Shown: positions 42,287 through 49,930 of the stretch, in pieces
Layout: each line of letters opens with the position of its first letter
How positions within the stretch are numbered: position 1 is the first letter of the stretch
From: DASQMT01 sp963835735
GTDB taxonomy: Bacteria; Actinomycetota; Thermoleophilia; Solirubrobacterales; Solirubrobacteraceae
DNA: 64,000 nucleotides
Reading direction: 5' to 3'
NCBI GenBank assembly: GCA_963835735.1
Contig: CAWIGP010000002.1
Coordinates: 1,488,001 to 1,552,000, forward strand
Position numbers and translations under genes: made by a program
The notes under the pieces: model-generated
What the model saw: only the letters and a program-made list of their open reading frames with translations
Told to the model about the DNA's origin: nothing
Database searches by the model: none

Positions 42287-43131
42287 CGCGCGAACAGCCG
42301 CAGGGGCCCGCCCGAGCCCTCCTCCCAGGGGATCACGCCGACGATCAGCGACGCGCCGCGCGGCGGGATCGTCGCGAGGTTGGCGACGTTCTCGAGGCCA
42401 TAGCGGTCGGTCGCGAGCCAGGTGTTGTGAACCGGGAACGTCGTCGAATTGCCCGGGTCGAGGCTGAGCGTGTCGACGCCGATCACCGCCGCGCGCGTGC
42501 GCTCCAGCACGTAATCGACCGCGCCGGCGCTGAAGCCGGGGAAGTGGTAGGTGCCGGCGGCGTCGGCGTTCTTATACGCGACGGGATCGCCGGCGCGCGC
42601 GGCCCAGCCGGAGTTCATCAGCACGGCGGCGCCGCGCGGGATGCGGCCGTAGCGGCGCTCGTAGCGGCGGACGTCGTCCGCGGTGACCGTCGCGTCCGGA
42701 TCCTGCGCGGCGCGCGCGGAGATGTCGATCACGGCGGCGGGCGGGAACAGCTCCTCGGGAGCGATACCCGGCGTGCGGCGCAGCTCTGGGAAGAAGTGCC
42801 CGGGCGCGTCCATGTGCGTCCCGGCGTGCTCGCCGAACGTCCACTCCTGCGCGTAGAAGCCGTCCGGGACGTAGTTGCGGATCGTGCGGCGCACCGGTGG
42901 CTCGCCGGTGTACATCGGGAATCCGGCGCGGAACACGTGGGTGAGGTCGGCGACGCGGTCGCCGTGCCGGTCGTGGTCGCGGCGGCGGTCGTGCGCGGGA
43001 GCGGTGCCCGGCAGCAGCGCGGCAAGAGCGGCGGCGCCGCCTCCGGCCAATGCCGCGCGGCGACTCAGCTGCGGCCCCTCCCCGCGCTCGCACGCGTCGC
43101 GGACGGTCTCGACGGTTCCCGGCAGGCACAT
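42280..43131 (-). CDS. Exported cyclase-family (kynurenine formamidase-like) metal hydrolase
   Basis: 283-aa protein of the 'cyclase' family. ATG 43131 with GGGAG at 6-nt spacing. The N-terminus has a twin-arginine-type signal (SRRAALAGGGAAALAALLPG, residues 23-42), so it is likely exported folded. The family signature HxGTHxDAPxHF is intact at 102-113 (EHAGTHMDAPGHF), giving the divalent-metal ligands, and 'AAVIGVDTLSLDPGNSTTFPVHN' carries the second conserved block. Relatives hydrolyse formylkynurenine or cyclic amides; the exact substrate cannot be told. The trpB2 and decarboxylase genes are several kb away, so a shared tryptophan pathway is only a possibility. Confidence 0.85.
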   Translation of the reverse strand: MCLPGTVETVRDACERGEGPQLSRRAALAGGGAAALAALLPGTAPAHDRRRDHDRHGDRVADLTHVFRAGFPMYTGEPPVRRTIRNYVPDGFYAQEWTFGEHAGTHMDAPGHFFPELRRTPGIAPEELFPPAAVIDISARAAQDPDATVTADDVRRYERRYGRIPRGAAVLMNSGWAARAGDPVAYKNADAAGTYHFPGFSAGAVDYVLERTRAAVIGVDTLSLDPGNSTTFPVHNTWLATDRYGLENVANLATIPPRGASLIVGVIPWEEGSGGPLRLFARY

Positions 43132-43189
43132 CTCGCGCTCCCTTCGTCGTCTCCGCTGCACGCTACCGCGTGAGGAGCGCGCGCGGGCG

Positions 43190-43717
43190 TCAGCGGGCCG
43201 CGACCTCGCCGCGCTCGGCCTGGATCGGCGCGTAGATCTGGATCCCGCGGTCGATCAGCAGCAGGCCGACCGCGATCATCCCGCCGACGACGAGCCAGCG
43301 CTCAACGCCGTCGAAGTAGAGCGCCACGAACCAGGTGGCCGGTACGTCGAAGAGCCCGAGGATCGGCGCGACGATGCCCTGCGGGATCACCATGATGGTG
43401 CCGAGCGTGATCAGCAGCGACGCCCACGCGCTCTCCCAGCGAAACGCGCGCCGGCGCTCGACCACGCCCTCGCGCGCGACGTCGAGCCGCATGCGCAGGT
43501 CGCCGCGGCCGTCGGCCATCGCGTCTCGCAACAACTGCGAGAAGCGCTCGCCGTGGCGCGCGCGCCACGGGGCGGGATACCACTCCAGAAGCGCTTCGAC
43601 ACGTCCCTCGGTCGTCTCCCACCCGTATCCGAGCTGCCGCCGCACCATGAGCACGATCGCGATCGGGAAGAACAGCGTCCAGGCCGCGATCTCGGCGATG
43701 AACCATCCGCGTTTCAT
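43190..43717 (-). CDS. Membrane protein paired with PadR regulator
   Basis: 175-aa protein with three hydrophobic helices (IAEIAAWTLFFPIAIVLMV at 8-26, LLITLGTIMVIPQGIVAPIL near 100-120, 'WLVVGGMIAVGLLLIDRGI' near 142-160). In the cytoplasmic loop 'LEWYPAPWRARHGERFSQLL' matches the 'LYPxxWRxRYGEEFxxLL' motif common to actinobacterial membrane proteins that follow PadR genes. ATG 43717 overlaps the padR stop by 4 bp. Function unknown; probably the partner or target of the PadR-type regulator. Confidence 0.75.
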   Translation of the reverse strand: MKRGWFIAEIAAWTLFFPIAIVLMVRRQLGYGWETTEGRVEALLEWYPAPWRARHGERFSQLLRDAMADGRGDLRMRLDVAREGVVERRRAFRWESAWASLLITLGTIMVIPQGIVAPILGLFDVPATWFVALYFDGVERWLVVGGMIAVGLLLIDRGIQIYAPIQAERGEVAAR

Positions 43718-44043
43718 ACAACCAGTCCCAGTGTGTTGAGTCGATTCAGTCCGACGTCCGCGACCTTGCGCTGCGCGTCGAGCTGCGCCTGCAGCGCGCT
43801 CGCGCCGATCGGCGTCAGCCGGTACGGGCGGCGGCGCCCGTCACCCTCGATCGCCTCGATCAGGCCGATCGACTCCAGCCGGCTGAGCGCGCCGTAGAGC
43901 GTGCCGGGCTGGAGCGTGACGTCGGCGAACGCCTCGATGTCCTGCATCAGCGCGTAGCCGTGCTTCGCGCCGCCCGCGAGGCTCGAGAGGATCAATGTCG
44001 CCGGGCCTGTGTAGCGCCCGAGTGTTGCGAGGTCTCCGGTCAT
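43714..44043 (-). CDS. PadR-family transcriptional regulator
   Basis: 109-aa PadR-type winged-helix repressor: 'TLILSSLAGGAKHGYALMQDI' (helix 1-2 with the HGYAL motif), QPGTLYGALSRLESIGLIEA (recognition helix, PGTLY), 'RRRPYRLTPIGASAL' (wing). The short C-terminus classifies it as PadR-s2. It forms a two-gene operon with the membrane protein downstream and faces a 120-bp region with three GCGATAYA repeats at 15-bp spacing, the likely operator. Ligand unknown. Confidence 0.88.
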   Translation of the reverse strand: MTGDLATLGRYTGPATLILSSLAGGAKHGYALMQDIEAFADVTLQPGTLYGALSRLESIGLIEAIEGDGRRRPYRLTPIGASALQAQLDAQRKVADVGLNRLNTLGLVV

Positions 44044-44067
44044 CTGGAAGGCAGTTTACTACGTCGT

Positions 44068-44105
44068 GCGATACATCGTCAAGCGATACAGCGCGAGGCG
44101 ATATA
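44068..44105. promoter_or_regulatory. Three GCGATAYA direct repeats with 15-bp period upstream of padR
   Basis: GCGATACA at 44068-44075 and 44083-44090 and GCGATATA at 44098-44105, exactly 15 bp apart, in the gap between divergent padR (44043) and the membrane-protein gene (44164). The AT-containing half-sites stand out in this GC-rich DNA. Candidate PadR operator. Confidence 0.5.
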
Positions 44106-44163
44106 GCGGCCATTACCCCAGAGGTCATCGACGCCGGAACGGCAGCCCGGCAACCTGGCGCCC

Positions 44164-44565
44164 ATGACCGAGATGACCCTCACCGCGACACCCGCCCGGC
44201 CGCTGCTGCGCCTGGCGCTCAAGCTCGACGCGATCGTGACCGGCGCGAACGGCGCCGCCTACCTGATCGCCGCCGGCCCACTCGGCGAGCTGTTCGGCCT
44301 CTCCCCCGCGCTGCTGCGCGGCACCGGCGCGTTCCTGCTGGCGTTCGCGGCGGCCGTCTGGCTGACCGCCACGCGCCCGTCGATCCCGCGCCCGGCGGTC
44401 CACGCGATCGTCGCCGCCAACGCGGTCTGGGCGGCGGTCAGCATCATCGCCGCGATCGCCGGCTGGGGCTCGCCGGAGACCATCGGCACCGTCTGGATCG
44501 TCATGCAGGCGATCGTCGTCGCCGGATTCGCCGAGCTCCAGCTCACCGGCCTGCGGCGGCGGTAG
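44164..44565 (+). CDS. Four-helix integral membrane protein
   Basis: 133-aa protein with four predicted membrane helices (AIVTGANGAAYLIAAGPLGE, 'GTGAFLLAFAAAVWLTAT', 'AIVAANAVWAAVSIIAAIAGW', TIGTVWIVMQAIVVAGFAEL) and short loops; size and helix spacing recall DoxX-like or SPW-type small membrane proteins. ATG 44164 without a clear SD. The XRE regulator starts one base after its TAG, so the two are co-transcribed. Function unknown. Confidence 0.7.
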   Translation: MTEMTLTATPARPLLRLALKLDAIVTGANGAAYLIAAGPLGELFGLSPALLRGTGAFLLAFAAAVWLTATRPSIPRPAVHAIVAANAVWAAVSIIAAIAGWGSPETIGTVWIVMQAIVVAGFAELQLTGLRRR

Positions 44566-44566
44566 C

Positions 44567-45367
44567 GTGCTGCTCGTGCCCGACACGATCGCCCGCGCCG
44601 GCGTCGGGCCGCTCCTGAAGGAGTGGCGCCGGCGCCGGCACATGAGCCAGCTCGACCTGTCGCTCGAGGCGGACGTCTCCGCCCGCCACCTGAGCTTCAT
44701 CGAGACCGGGCGGTCGCGGCCGAGCGCCGACATGGTCCTCCATCTCGCCGAGCAGCTCGACGTGCCGCTGCGCGACCGCAACCAGCTGCTGCTCGCCGCC
44801 GGCCACGCGCCGGCCTACGGGCAGCGCGGGCTCGACGAGCCCGAGCTGGAGCCGGTCCGCATCGCGCTCGACCGGGTGCTCGAGGGCCACGAGCCGAACC
44901 CCGCGCTCGTAGTCGACCGCCACTGGGGCTTGGTCGCCGCGAACTCCGGCGTCGCGATGCTGATCGCCGGCGCGGCCGAGCATCTGCTCGAGCCGCCGGT
45001 CAACGTGCTGCGCCTGAGCCTGCACCCGGAGGGCGTCGCGCCGCGCATCGCCAACCTGGCGGAGTGGCGCGCGCACCTGCTCGACCGGCTCGGCCGCGAA
45101 GCGGTGACCAGCGGCGACCCGGCGCTCGCCGCGCTGCACACCGAGCTCGCCGGCTACCCGAGCGGCGAGCCGGCGTACAGCCCCGACCTCGAGGCGGGCG
45201 CGATCGCAGTGCCGCTGCGGATCCGCCACGAGGGCGCCGAGCTGTCGTTCATCAGCACGGTGACGACGTTCGGCACCGCGCTCGACGTGACGGTCTCCGA
45301 GCTGTCGATCGAGGCGTTCTTCCCGGCCGACGCGGCGACCGCCGCGGCGCTCAGCCCTCGCGGCTGA
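44567..45367 (+). CDS. XRE-family regulator with MmyB-like ligand domain
   Basis: 266-aa regulator. Residues 12-66 are a Cro/C1-type HTH ('LKEWRRRRHMSQLDLSLEADVSARHLSFIETGRSRPS'). The remainder matches the MmyB-like ligand-binding domain: 'NPALVVDRHWGLVAANSGVAML', NVLRLSLHPEGVAPRIANLA, 'SFISTVTTFGTALDVTVSELSIEAFFPAD'. Such proteins in actinobacteria bind fatty-acid-like ligands. GTG 44567 (alternative GTG 44576). It ends inside the 3' end of sufU on the opposite strand (17-bp overlap). It may control the adjacent membrane protein. Confidence 0.88.
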   Translation: MLLVPDTIARAGVGPLLKEWRRRRHMSQLDLSLEADVSARHLSFIETGRSRPSADMVLHLAEQLDVPLRDRNQLLLAAGHAPAYGQRGLDEPELEPVRIALDRVLEGHEPNPALVVDRHWGLVAANSGVAMLIAGAAEHLLEPPVNVLRLSLHPEGVAPRIANLAEWRAHLLDRLGREAVTSGDPALAALHTELAGYPSGEPAYSPDLEAGAIAVPLRIRHEGAELSFISTVTTFGTALDVTVSELSIEAFFPADAATAAALSPRG

Positions 45368-45776
45368 GCTCGGCCGCGCTCGGTGGCGTGTCGGACTCCC
45401 ACGCGACCGCGTGGCCGAGCCCGGCGGACTTGAGCACCTTCAAAGTCAGCAGCGCGCACTTCATCCGTGTCGCGGAGATGTCGATCCCGAGCAGGTCGAG
45501 CACGAAGTCGCGGTCGAGGCGGATCAGCTCGTCGACAGGCATCCCGACGATCTCCTCGGACGCCATCGACGCCGACGCCTGCGAGATCGCGCAGCCGTGG
45601 CCGGAGAAGCGCACGTCGGCGATGCGGCCGTCGTCGGCGACGCGCAGCTGCACCTTCAGCTCGTCGCCACACAGCGGGTTGTTGTCCTCGAACTCGAGGT
45701 CCGGATCTTCGAGCTCGCCGAAGTTCCGCGGCTGCTTGTAGTGCTCGAGGATGTTCTCGCGATAGAGGTCGTCCAT
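45351..45776 (-). CDS. sufU: SufU Fe-S assembly / sulfur-acceptor protein
   Basis: 141-aa SufU with the zinc set C36, D38 (NPLCGDEL), C62 (GHGCAISQASASM) and C107 (RMKCALLTL). SufU accepts persulfide sulfur from SufS by zinc-ligand exchange. The ATG at 45776 shares one base with the sufS stop (TGATG), so it is coupled. Last gene of rrf2-sufC-sufS-sufU. Confidence 0.93.
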   Translation of the reverse strand: MDDLYRENILEHYKQPRNFGELEDPDLEFEDNNPLCGDELKVQLRVADDGRIADVRFSGHGCAISQASASMASEEIVGMPVDELIRLDRDFVLDLLGIDISATRMKCALLTLKVLKSAGLGHAVAWESDTPPSAAELSREG

Positions 45777-46984
45777 CAGGCGAACACCTCCTGGACCGTG
45801 CCGAGGCCGGCGATCAGGCGGTCGACGTCGTCGTGCGTGGAGTGCACCGCGAACGAAGCGCGCGTGGTCGCCGCGACGCCGAGCCGCTGCATCAGCACCT
45901 GCGCGCAGTGGTGGCCGGCACGGACGCAGACGCCCTCGCGGCCGAGGATCTCCGCCACGTCGTGCGGATGGATGCCGGGGAGCGCGAACGAGATCACGCT
46001 GCCGCGGCGGGCGAGGTCCGACGGGCCGTGGATCTCCAGGCCGTCGATCTCGTGCAGCCGGTCGACCGCGTAGCCGACGACGTCGCGCGAGTGCTCCCAC
46101 ACCGCCGCCATGCCGAAGCGCTCGAGGTACTCGACGGCGGCGCCCACACCGACCGCCTCGGCGATCGGCGACGTGCCCGCCTCGAACTTCGTCGGCGGCT
46201 CGGCGTAGCGGCTCCCGAACTTCTCGACCTTGGCGATCATGTGCCCGCCGCCGAGGAACGGGGGCATCGCCTCCAGGAGCTCGCGCCGGCCGTGCAGCAC
46301 GCCGATGCCGGTCGGCCCGTAGGCCTTGTGGGCCGTCCAGGCGTAGAAGTCGGCGTCGAGCGCACCGACGTCGAGCGGGAGGTGCGGCGCGGCCTGCGCG
46401 CCGTCGACCACGACGACGGCGCCGGCCGCATGCGCGCGGGCGACGATGTCGGCGATCGGGTTGACCGTGCCCAGCACGTTCGAGACGTGGGCGACGGCGA
46501 CGAGCTTGGGCCCGCGCGCCAGCAGCGCGTCGAGCTCGTCGGAGATCAGCAGGCCCTCGTCGTCGATCGGCACGTAGGCCAGCTCGGCACCCGTGCGCTC
46601 ACACAGCATCTGCCACGGCACGAGGTTGGAGTGGTGTTCCATCTCGGTGACGACCACGAGGTCGCCGGCGCGCACGTTGGCGCTGCCCCACGAGTACGCG
46701 ACGAGGTTGATCGCCTCGGTCGCGTTGCGGGTGAAGATCGTCTCGCCCGCGGACGACCCGGCGAACGCCGCGACCTTGGCGCGCGCCCCCTCGTACGCCT
46801 CCGTCGCCAGCGCCGCGATGGGATACACGCCGCGGTGGACGCTGGCGCGGTACTCCCGGTAGTAGGCGTCCATCGCCTCGATCACCGGGATCGGCGTCTG
46901 CGACGTCGCCCCCGAGTCGAGGTAGGCGACGCCCGTGTGCGGGAGCGTGGGGAAGTCGGCGGTGGAGGGGGCGAGGAGGCTCAT
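45776..46984 (-). CDS. sufS: SufS cysteine desulfurase
   Basis: 402-aa class V aminotransferase-fold enzyme that takes sulfur from L-cysteine. PLP lysine K220 (WTAHKAYGPTG), cofactor-stacking His near 117 (EMEHHSN), PLP-Asp in 'VVVDGAQAAPH' and the persulfide Cys C360 in RAGHHCAQ (the RxGHHC motif of the SufS group). Full length. Overlaps sufC by 4 bp (ATGA) and sufU by 1 bp. With SufU it supplies sulfur to the SufBCD scaffold encoded by the other SUF half. Confidence 0.95.
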   Translation of the reverse strand: MSLLAPSTADFPTLPHTGVAYLDSGATSQTPIPVIEAMDAYYREYRASVHRGVYPIAALATEAYEGARAKVAAFAGSSAGETIFTRNATEAINLVAYSWGSANVRAGDLVVVTEMEHHSNLVPWQMLCERTGAELAYVPIDDEGLLISDELDALLARGPKLVAVAHVSNVLGTVNPIADIVARAHAAGAVVVVDGAQAAPHLPLDVGALDADFYAWTAHKAYGPTGIGVLHGRRELLEAMPPFLGGGHMIAKVEKFGSRYAEPPTKFEAGTSPIAEAVGVGAAVEYLERFGMAAVWEHSRDVVGYAVDRLHEIDGLEIHGPSDLARRGSVISFALPGIHPHDVAEILGREGVCVRAGHHCAQVLMQRLGVAATTRASFAVHSTHDDVDRLIAGLGTVQEVFA

Positions 46985-47748
46985 GCCGCGGCCGCCACTT
47001 CCTCGCGGATCCAGCCGTAGCCCCGCTCCTCGAGTGCGGTGACGAGCTCGGGGCCGCCCTCCTTGACGATCCGGCCCTCGAACATGATGTGGACGAACTG
47101 CGGCTCCACGATGTGCAGGATGCGCTGGTAGTGGGTGATGATCAGCGTGCCCATGCCGGTCTCGGCCGCGACGGCGTTGACGCCGGCGGCGACCGTGTTG
47201 AGCGCGTCGATGTCGAGGCCGGAGTCGGTCTCGTCCAGCACCGCGAGCCGTGGCGTCAGCAGCGCGAGCTGGAGGATCTCCATGCGCTTCTTCTCGCCGC
47301 CGGAGAAGCCCTCGTTGAGGTAACGGGTGGAGAACTCCTTCGGCACCTTGGTGAGCGCCATCGCCTGCTCGACGGACTTGCGGAAGTCCTTGAGCGAGAT
47401 CGGCTCCTCGCCGCGCGCCTCACGATGCGCGTTGATGACCATGCGCAGGTACTTGGTGACGGTGACGCCGGGGATCGCGACGGGGTACTGGAACGCCATG
47501 AACAGGCCGGCGCGGGAGCGCTCGTCCGGGTCGGCCTCGGTGATGTCCTCGCCATCGAGCAGGATCTGGCCCTCTGTCACGTCGAAGTTCGGATGCCCCA
47601 TCAGCGCGTTCGCCAGCGTCGACTTGCCGGAGCCGTTCGGCCCCATCAGGGCATGGAACTCACCCGAGCGGACATGCAGATCGACGCCCTTGAGGATCTG
47701 CTTGTCACCGGCTGAGACGTGCAGGTTCTTGATCTCGAGATCGGCCAT
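46981..47748 (-). CDS. sufC: SufC ABC-type ATPase
   Basis: 255-aa SufC. Walker A GPNGSGKST (36-44), Q-loop in 'LFMAFQYPVAIPGV', signature 'LNEGFSGGEKKRMEIL', Walker B 'LAVLDETDSGLDIDAL' and switch His in 'LIITHYQRIL'. ATG 47748 with GGAG 4 nt upstream. Its first 44 bp lie inside the 3' end of the rrf2 gene in another frame, so it depends on readthrough of the regulator. It works with SufB and SufD although those genes are several kb downstream. Confidence 0.95.
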   Translation of the reverse strand: MADLEIKNLHVSAGDKQILKGVDLHVRSGEFHALMGPNGSGKSTLANALMGHPNFDVTEGQILLDGEDITEADPDERSRAGLFMAFQYPVAIPGVTVTKYLRMVINAHREARGEEPISLKDFRKSVEQAMALTKVPKEFSTRYLNEGFSGGEKKRMEILQLALLTPRLAVLDETDSGLDIDALNTVAAGVNAVAAETGMGTLIITHYQRILHIVEPQFVHIMFEGRIVKEGGPELVTALEERGYGWIREEVAAAA

Positions 47749-48211
47749 TTTCTCCTGTGATTTCGGTCGGTAGCGGGGTCTTGCCCGCGGAGAAGTCCAC
47801 GAGCTCCGCGAGGGTGGTGCGCTGCAGCGACTTGATGACGCCGATCTGCACGCGCGTCCACAGCAGCTTGGTGGCGCATAGCTGCTCGTCGTCGTGATGC
47901 GAGCAGAGGACGCGCCCGTCCCGGTCGTCGAAGAAGCAGTCCATCGGGGCGATGTGGCCCTCGAGGGCGAGCACGACCTGGTCCATCGTGATCTCCGCGG
48001 CGGGATGCGCGAGCAGGTAGCCGCCGTGCGCGCCGCGCGTGGCCTCGACCAGCCCGGCCTTCTTCAGCAGCGCGGCGATCCGCTCCAGGTACGCGAGCGG
48101 GAGCGACTCGGCCTCGGCGATCGCCTTGAGCGAGACCGGCGAGCCGCCGCTCCGGAGGCCGAGCTGCACGAGCAGCCGGACGCCGTACTCCGCCTTCGTC
48201 GTGAAGATCAT
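47705..48211 (-). CDS. Rrf2-family regulator, probable Fe-S sensor of the SUF genes
   Basis: 168-aa Rrf2 protein: winged helix 'YGVRLLVQLGLRSGGSPVSLKAIAEAESLPLAYLERIAALL', the RGAHGGYLLA wing (59-68), and three cysteines C92, C103 and C112 in the loop where IscR-type proteins bind a cluster. The extra C-terminal ~35 residues (from FSAGKTPLP) overlap sufC and may simply be readthrough. First gene of the operon; an Fe-S-sensing repressor of suf is the obvious role. A -10-like TAGGCT (48226-48221) lies upstream, and a 10-bp inverted repeat (48230-48255) covers the expected -35 region. Confidence 0.88.
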   Translation of the reverse strand: MIFTTKAEYGVRLLVQLGLRSGGSPVSLKAIAEAESLPLAYLERIAALLKKAGLVEATRGAHGGYLLAHPAAEITMDQVVLALEGHIAPMDCFFDDRDGRVLCSHHDDEQLCATKLLWTRVQIGVIKSLQRTTLAELVDFSAGKTPLPTEITGENGRSRDQEPARLSR

Positions 48212-48229
48212 CGGCGCTAAAGCCTACCA

Positions 48230-48255
48230 ACGCGGTCGGAGTTCCCCGACCGCGT
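48230..48255. promoter_or_regulatory. Inverted repeat before rrf2: candidate operator and/or terminator
   Basis: ACGCGGTCGG (48230-48239) / CCGACCGCGT (48246-48255), perfect 10-bp arms with a 6-nt centre. It sits over the spacer and -35 of the rrf2-suf promoter and starts 3 nt after the stop of the small gene on the same strand, so it could also end that transcript. Confidence 0.55.
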
Positions 48256-48258
48256 CGG

Positions 48259-48498
48259 TCAGCGCTCGTCGCGCATGCGCTCGAGCTGCGCGCGCAGAGC
48301 GTCCGGTGCGCGCACGTCGGCGGTGGCGTCGCGGATCACCTCGGCGCCTCGGCGCTGCCGCTCGAGCGCTTCGGCCACGACCTCGTCGTGGGCGGCCAGC
48401 ATCTCGAGCTCGGCCGCGCGCGCGGGATCCAGCCTGCCGTCAGCCGCTGCGGCCAGGTCCGCCATGAGGCGGTCGTCGAAGGGATGGGGCGAGCTCAT
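48259..48498 (-). CDS. Small helical hypothetical protein (78-79 aa)
   Basis: ATG 48498 gives MSSPHPFDDRLMADLAAAAD then 'GRLDPARAAELEMLAAHDEVVAEALERQRRGAEVIRDATADV'. The pattern (short N-terminal segment, 'DGRLDPARAAELE', long helix, RxQLxRM end) resembles the cytoplasmic half of anti-sigma factors, but the zinc Cys/His are missing and there is no membrane helix. No SD visible; an upstream in-frame start (48558) gives an unlikely N-terminus. Lies between divergent trpB2 and the suf operon. Confidence 0.55.
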   Translation of the reverse strand: MSSPHPFDDRLMADLAAAADGRLDPARAAELEMLAAHDEVVAEALERQRRGAEVIRDATADVRAPDALRAQLERMRDER

Positions 48499-48572
48499 CG
48501 CGGATCGGTCCGTCGCGCATAGGGACGCCCCGCCGGCGACCGCTATTCCTCGGCGCACCGTAGCATCGGGTC

Positions 48573-49916
48573 ATGAGCGAGCCCGCCACAAAGCTCCTCC
48601 TCGCCGAGGAGGCGATTCCGACCCACTGGGTCAACCTGCTGCCCGACCTGCCGGGCGAGCCGCTGCCGCCGCTGAGCCCGCAGACCGGGGAGCCGGCCGG
48701 CCCGGACGACCTGACGCCGATCTTCCCGCTGGGACTGATCGCGCAGGAGGTCTCGACCGACGCCGAGATCCCGATCCCCGACCCGGTGCGCGAGGCCTAC
48801 AAGCTGTGGCGCCCGACGCCGCTGCACCGCGCGCGGCGGCTGGAGCAGGCGCTCGGCACGAAGGCGCGGATCTTCTACAAGTACGAAGGCGTCTCCCCCG
48901 CGGGCTCGCACAAGCCCAACACCGCGGTTCCGCAGGCGTACGAGAACGCGCAGGCCGGGATCGCGAAGCTCGCGACGGAGACCGGCGCCGGGCAGTGGGG
49001 CTCCGCGCTCGCGTTCGCGTGCATGCTGTTCGGGCTCGAGTGCGAGGTGTTCATGGTCGGCTCGAGCTACGACCAGAAGCCGTACCGGCGCTCGATGATG
49101 GAGACGTGGGGCGCGTCCGTGCACCGCTCGCCCTCCGACCGCACCGCGGCCGGCCGCTCGCAGGCCGGACACCCGACCGGATCGCTCGGGATCGCGATCT
49201 CCGAGGCGGTCGAGATCGCCGCCGGCGACCCGCGCTGCAACTACGCGCTCGGCTCGGTGCTCAACCACGTGCTGCTGCACCAGACGGTGATCGGGCAGGA
49301 GGCGATCGCGCAGCTCGAGCTCGCGGGCGCCGGCATGCCCGACGTGATCGTCGGCTGCGTCGGCGGGGGCTCGAACTTCGGCGGGCTCGTGTTCCCGTTC
49401 CTGCGCGCCGGTGCGGAGTCACGCATCATCGCGGCCGAGCCGGCCGCCTGCCCGACGCTCACGCGCGGCGTGTACTCCTACGACTACGGCGACACGGTCG
49501 GGATGACGCCGCTGATGCCGATGTACACGCTCGGCCACGGCTTCGTCCCGCCGCCCGTGCACGCCGGCGGACTGCGCTACCACGGCGATGCGCCGATGGT
49601 CTGCGCGCTGGTGCGCGCCGGCCGGGTGGAGCCACGGGCGTACCGCCAGAACGAGACGTTCGAGGCGGCCGTCCGGTTCGCGCGGTCGGAGGGGATCATC
49701 CCCGCGCCCGAGCCGGCGCACGCGATCCGCGCCGTGATCGACGAGGCGTCCGACGGCGAGGAGAAGACGATCCTGTTCGGGCTGTGCGGCCACGGGCACT
49801 TCGACCTCGCCGCCTACGACGCGTACCTGGCGGGCCGCCTCGAGGACCCGGAGTTCTCGGAGGACGATCTGCAGGCAGCGCTGGCGGCGCTGCCGGAGGC
49901 GCCGGCGATCGCGTGA
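48573..49916 (+). CDS. trpB: TrpB2-type tryptophan synthase beta subunit-like protein
   Basis: 447-aa fold-type II PLP enzyme of the TrpB2 group. PLP lysine K114 in AGSHKPNTA (TrpB2 has SHK-N), RPTPLHRARRLEQAL, 'CVGGGSNFGGLVFPF' (phosphate loop GGGSN), 'EPAACPTLTRGVYSYDYGD' and LCGHGHFDLAAYDAYLAGR. It is about 40 residues longer than TrpB1, with the N-terminal extension (THWVNLLPDLPGEPLPPLSP) typical of TrpB2. TrpB2 can make tryptophan from indole and serine without TrpA; no trpA is nearby. Convergent with the decarboxylase gene, 14 nt apart. Confidence 0.92.
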   Translation: MSEPATKLLLAEEAIPTHWVNLLPDLPGEPLPPLSPQTGEPAGPDDLTPIFPLGLIAQEVSTDAEIPIPDPVREAYKLWRPTPLHRARRLEQALGTKARIFYKYEGVSPAGSHKPNTAVPQAYENAQAGIAKLATETGAGQWGSALAFACMLFGLECEVFMVGSSYDQKPYRRSMMETWGASVHRSPSDRTAAGRSQAGHPTGSLGIAISEAVEIAAGDPRCNYALGSVLNHVLLHQTVIGQEAIAQLELAGAGMPDVIVGCVGGGSNFGGLVFPFLRAGAESRIIAAEPAACPTLTRGVYSYDYGDTVGMTPLMPMYTLGHGFVPPPVHAGGLRYHGDAPMVCALVRAGRVEPRAYRQNETFEAAVRFARSEGIIPAPEPAHAIRAVIDEASDGEEKTILFGLCGHGHFDLAAYDAYLAGRLEDPEFSEDDLQAALAALPEAPAIA

Positions 49917-49930
49917 CGTCCGGCCGCACG

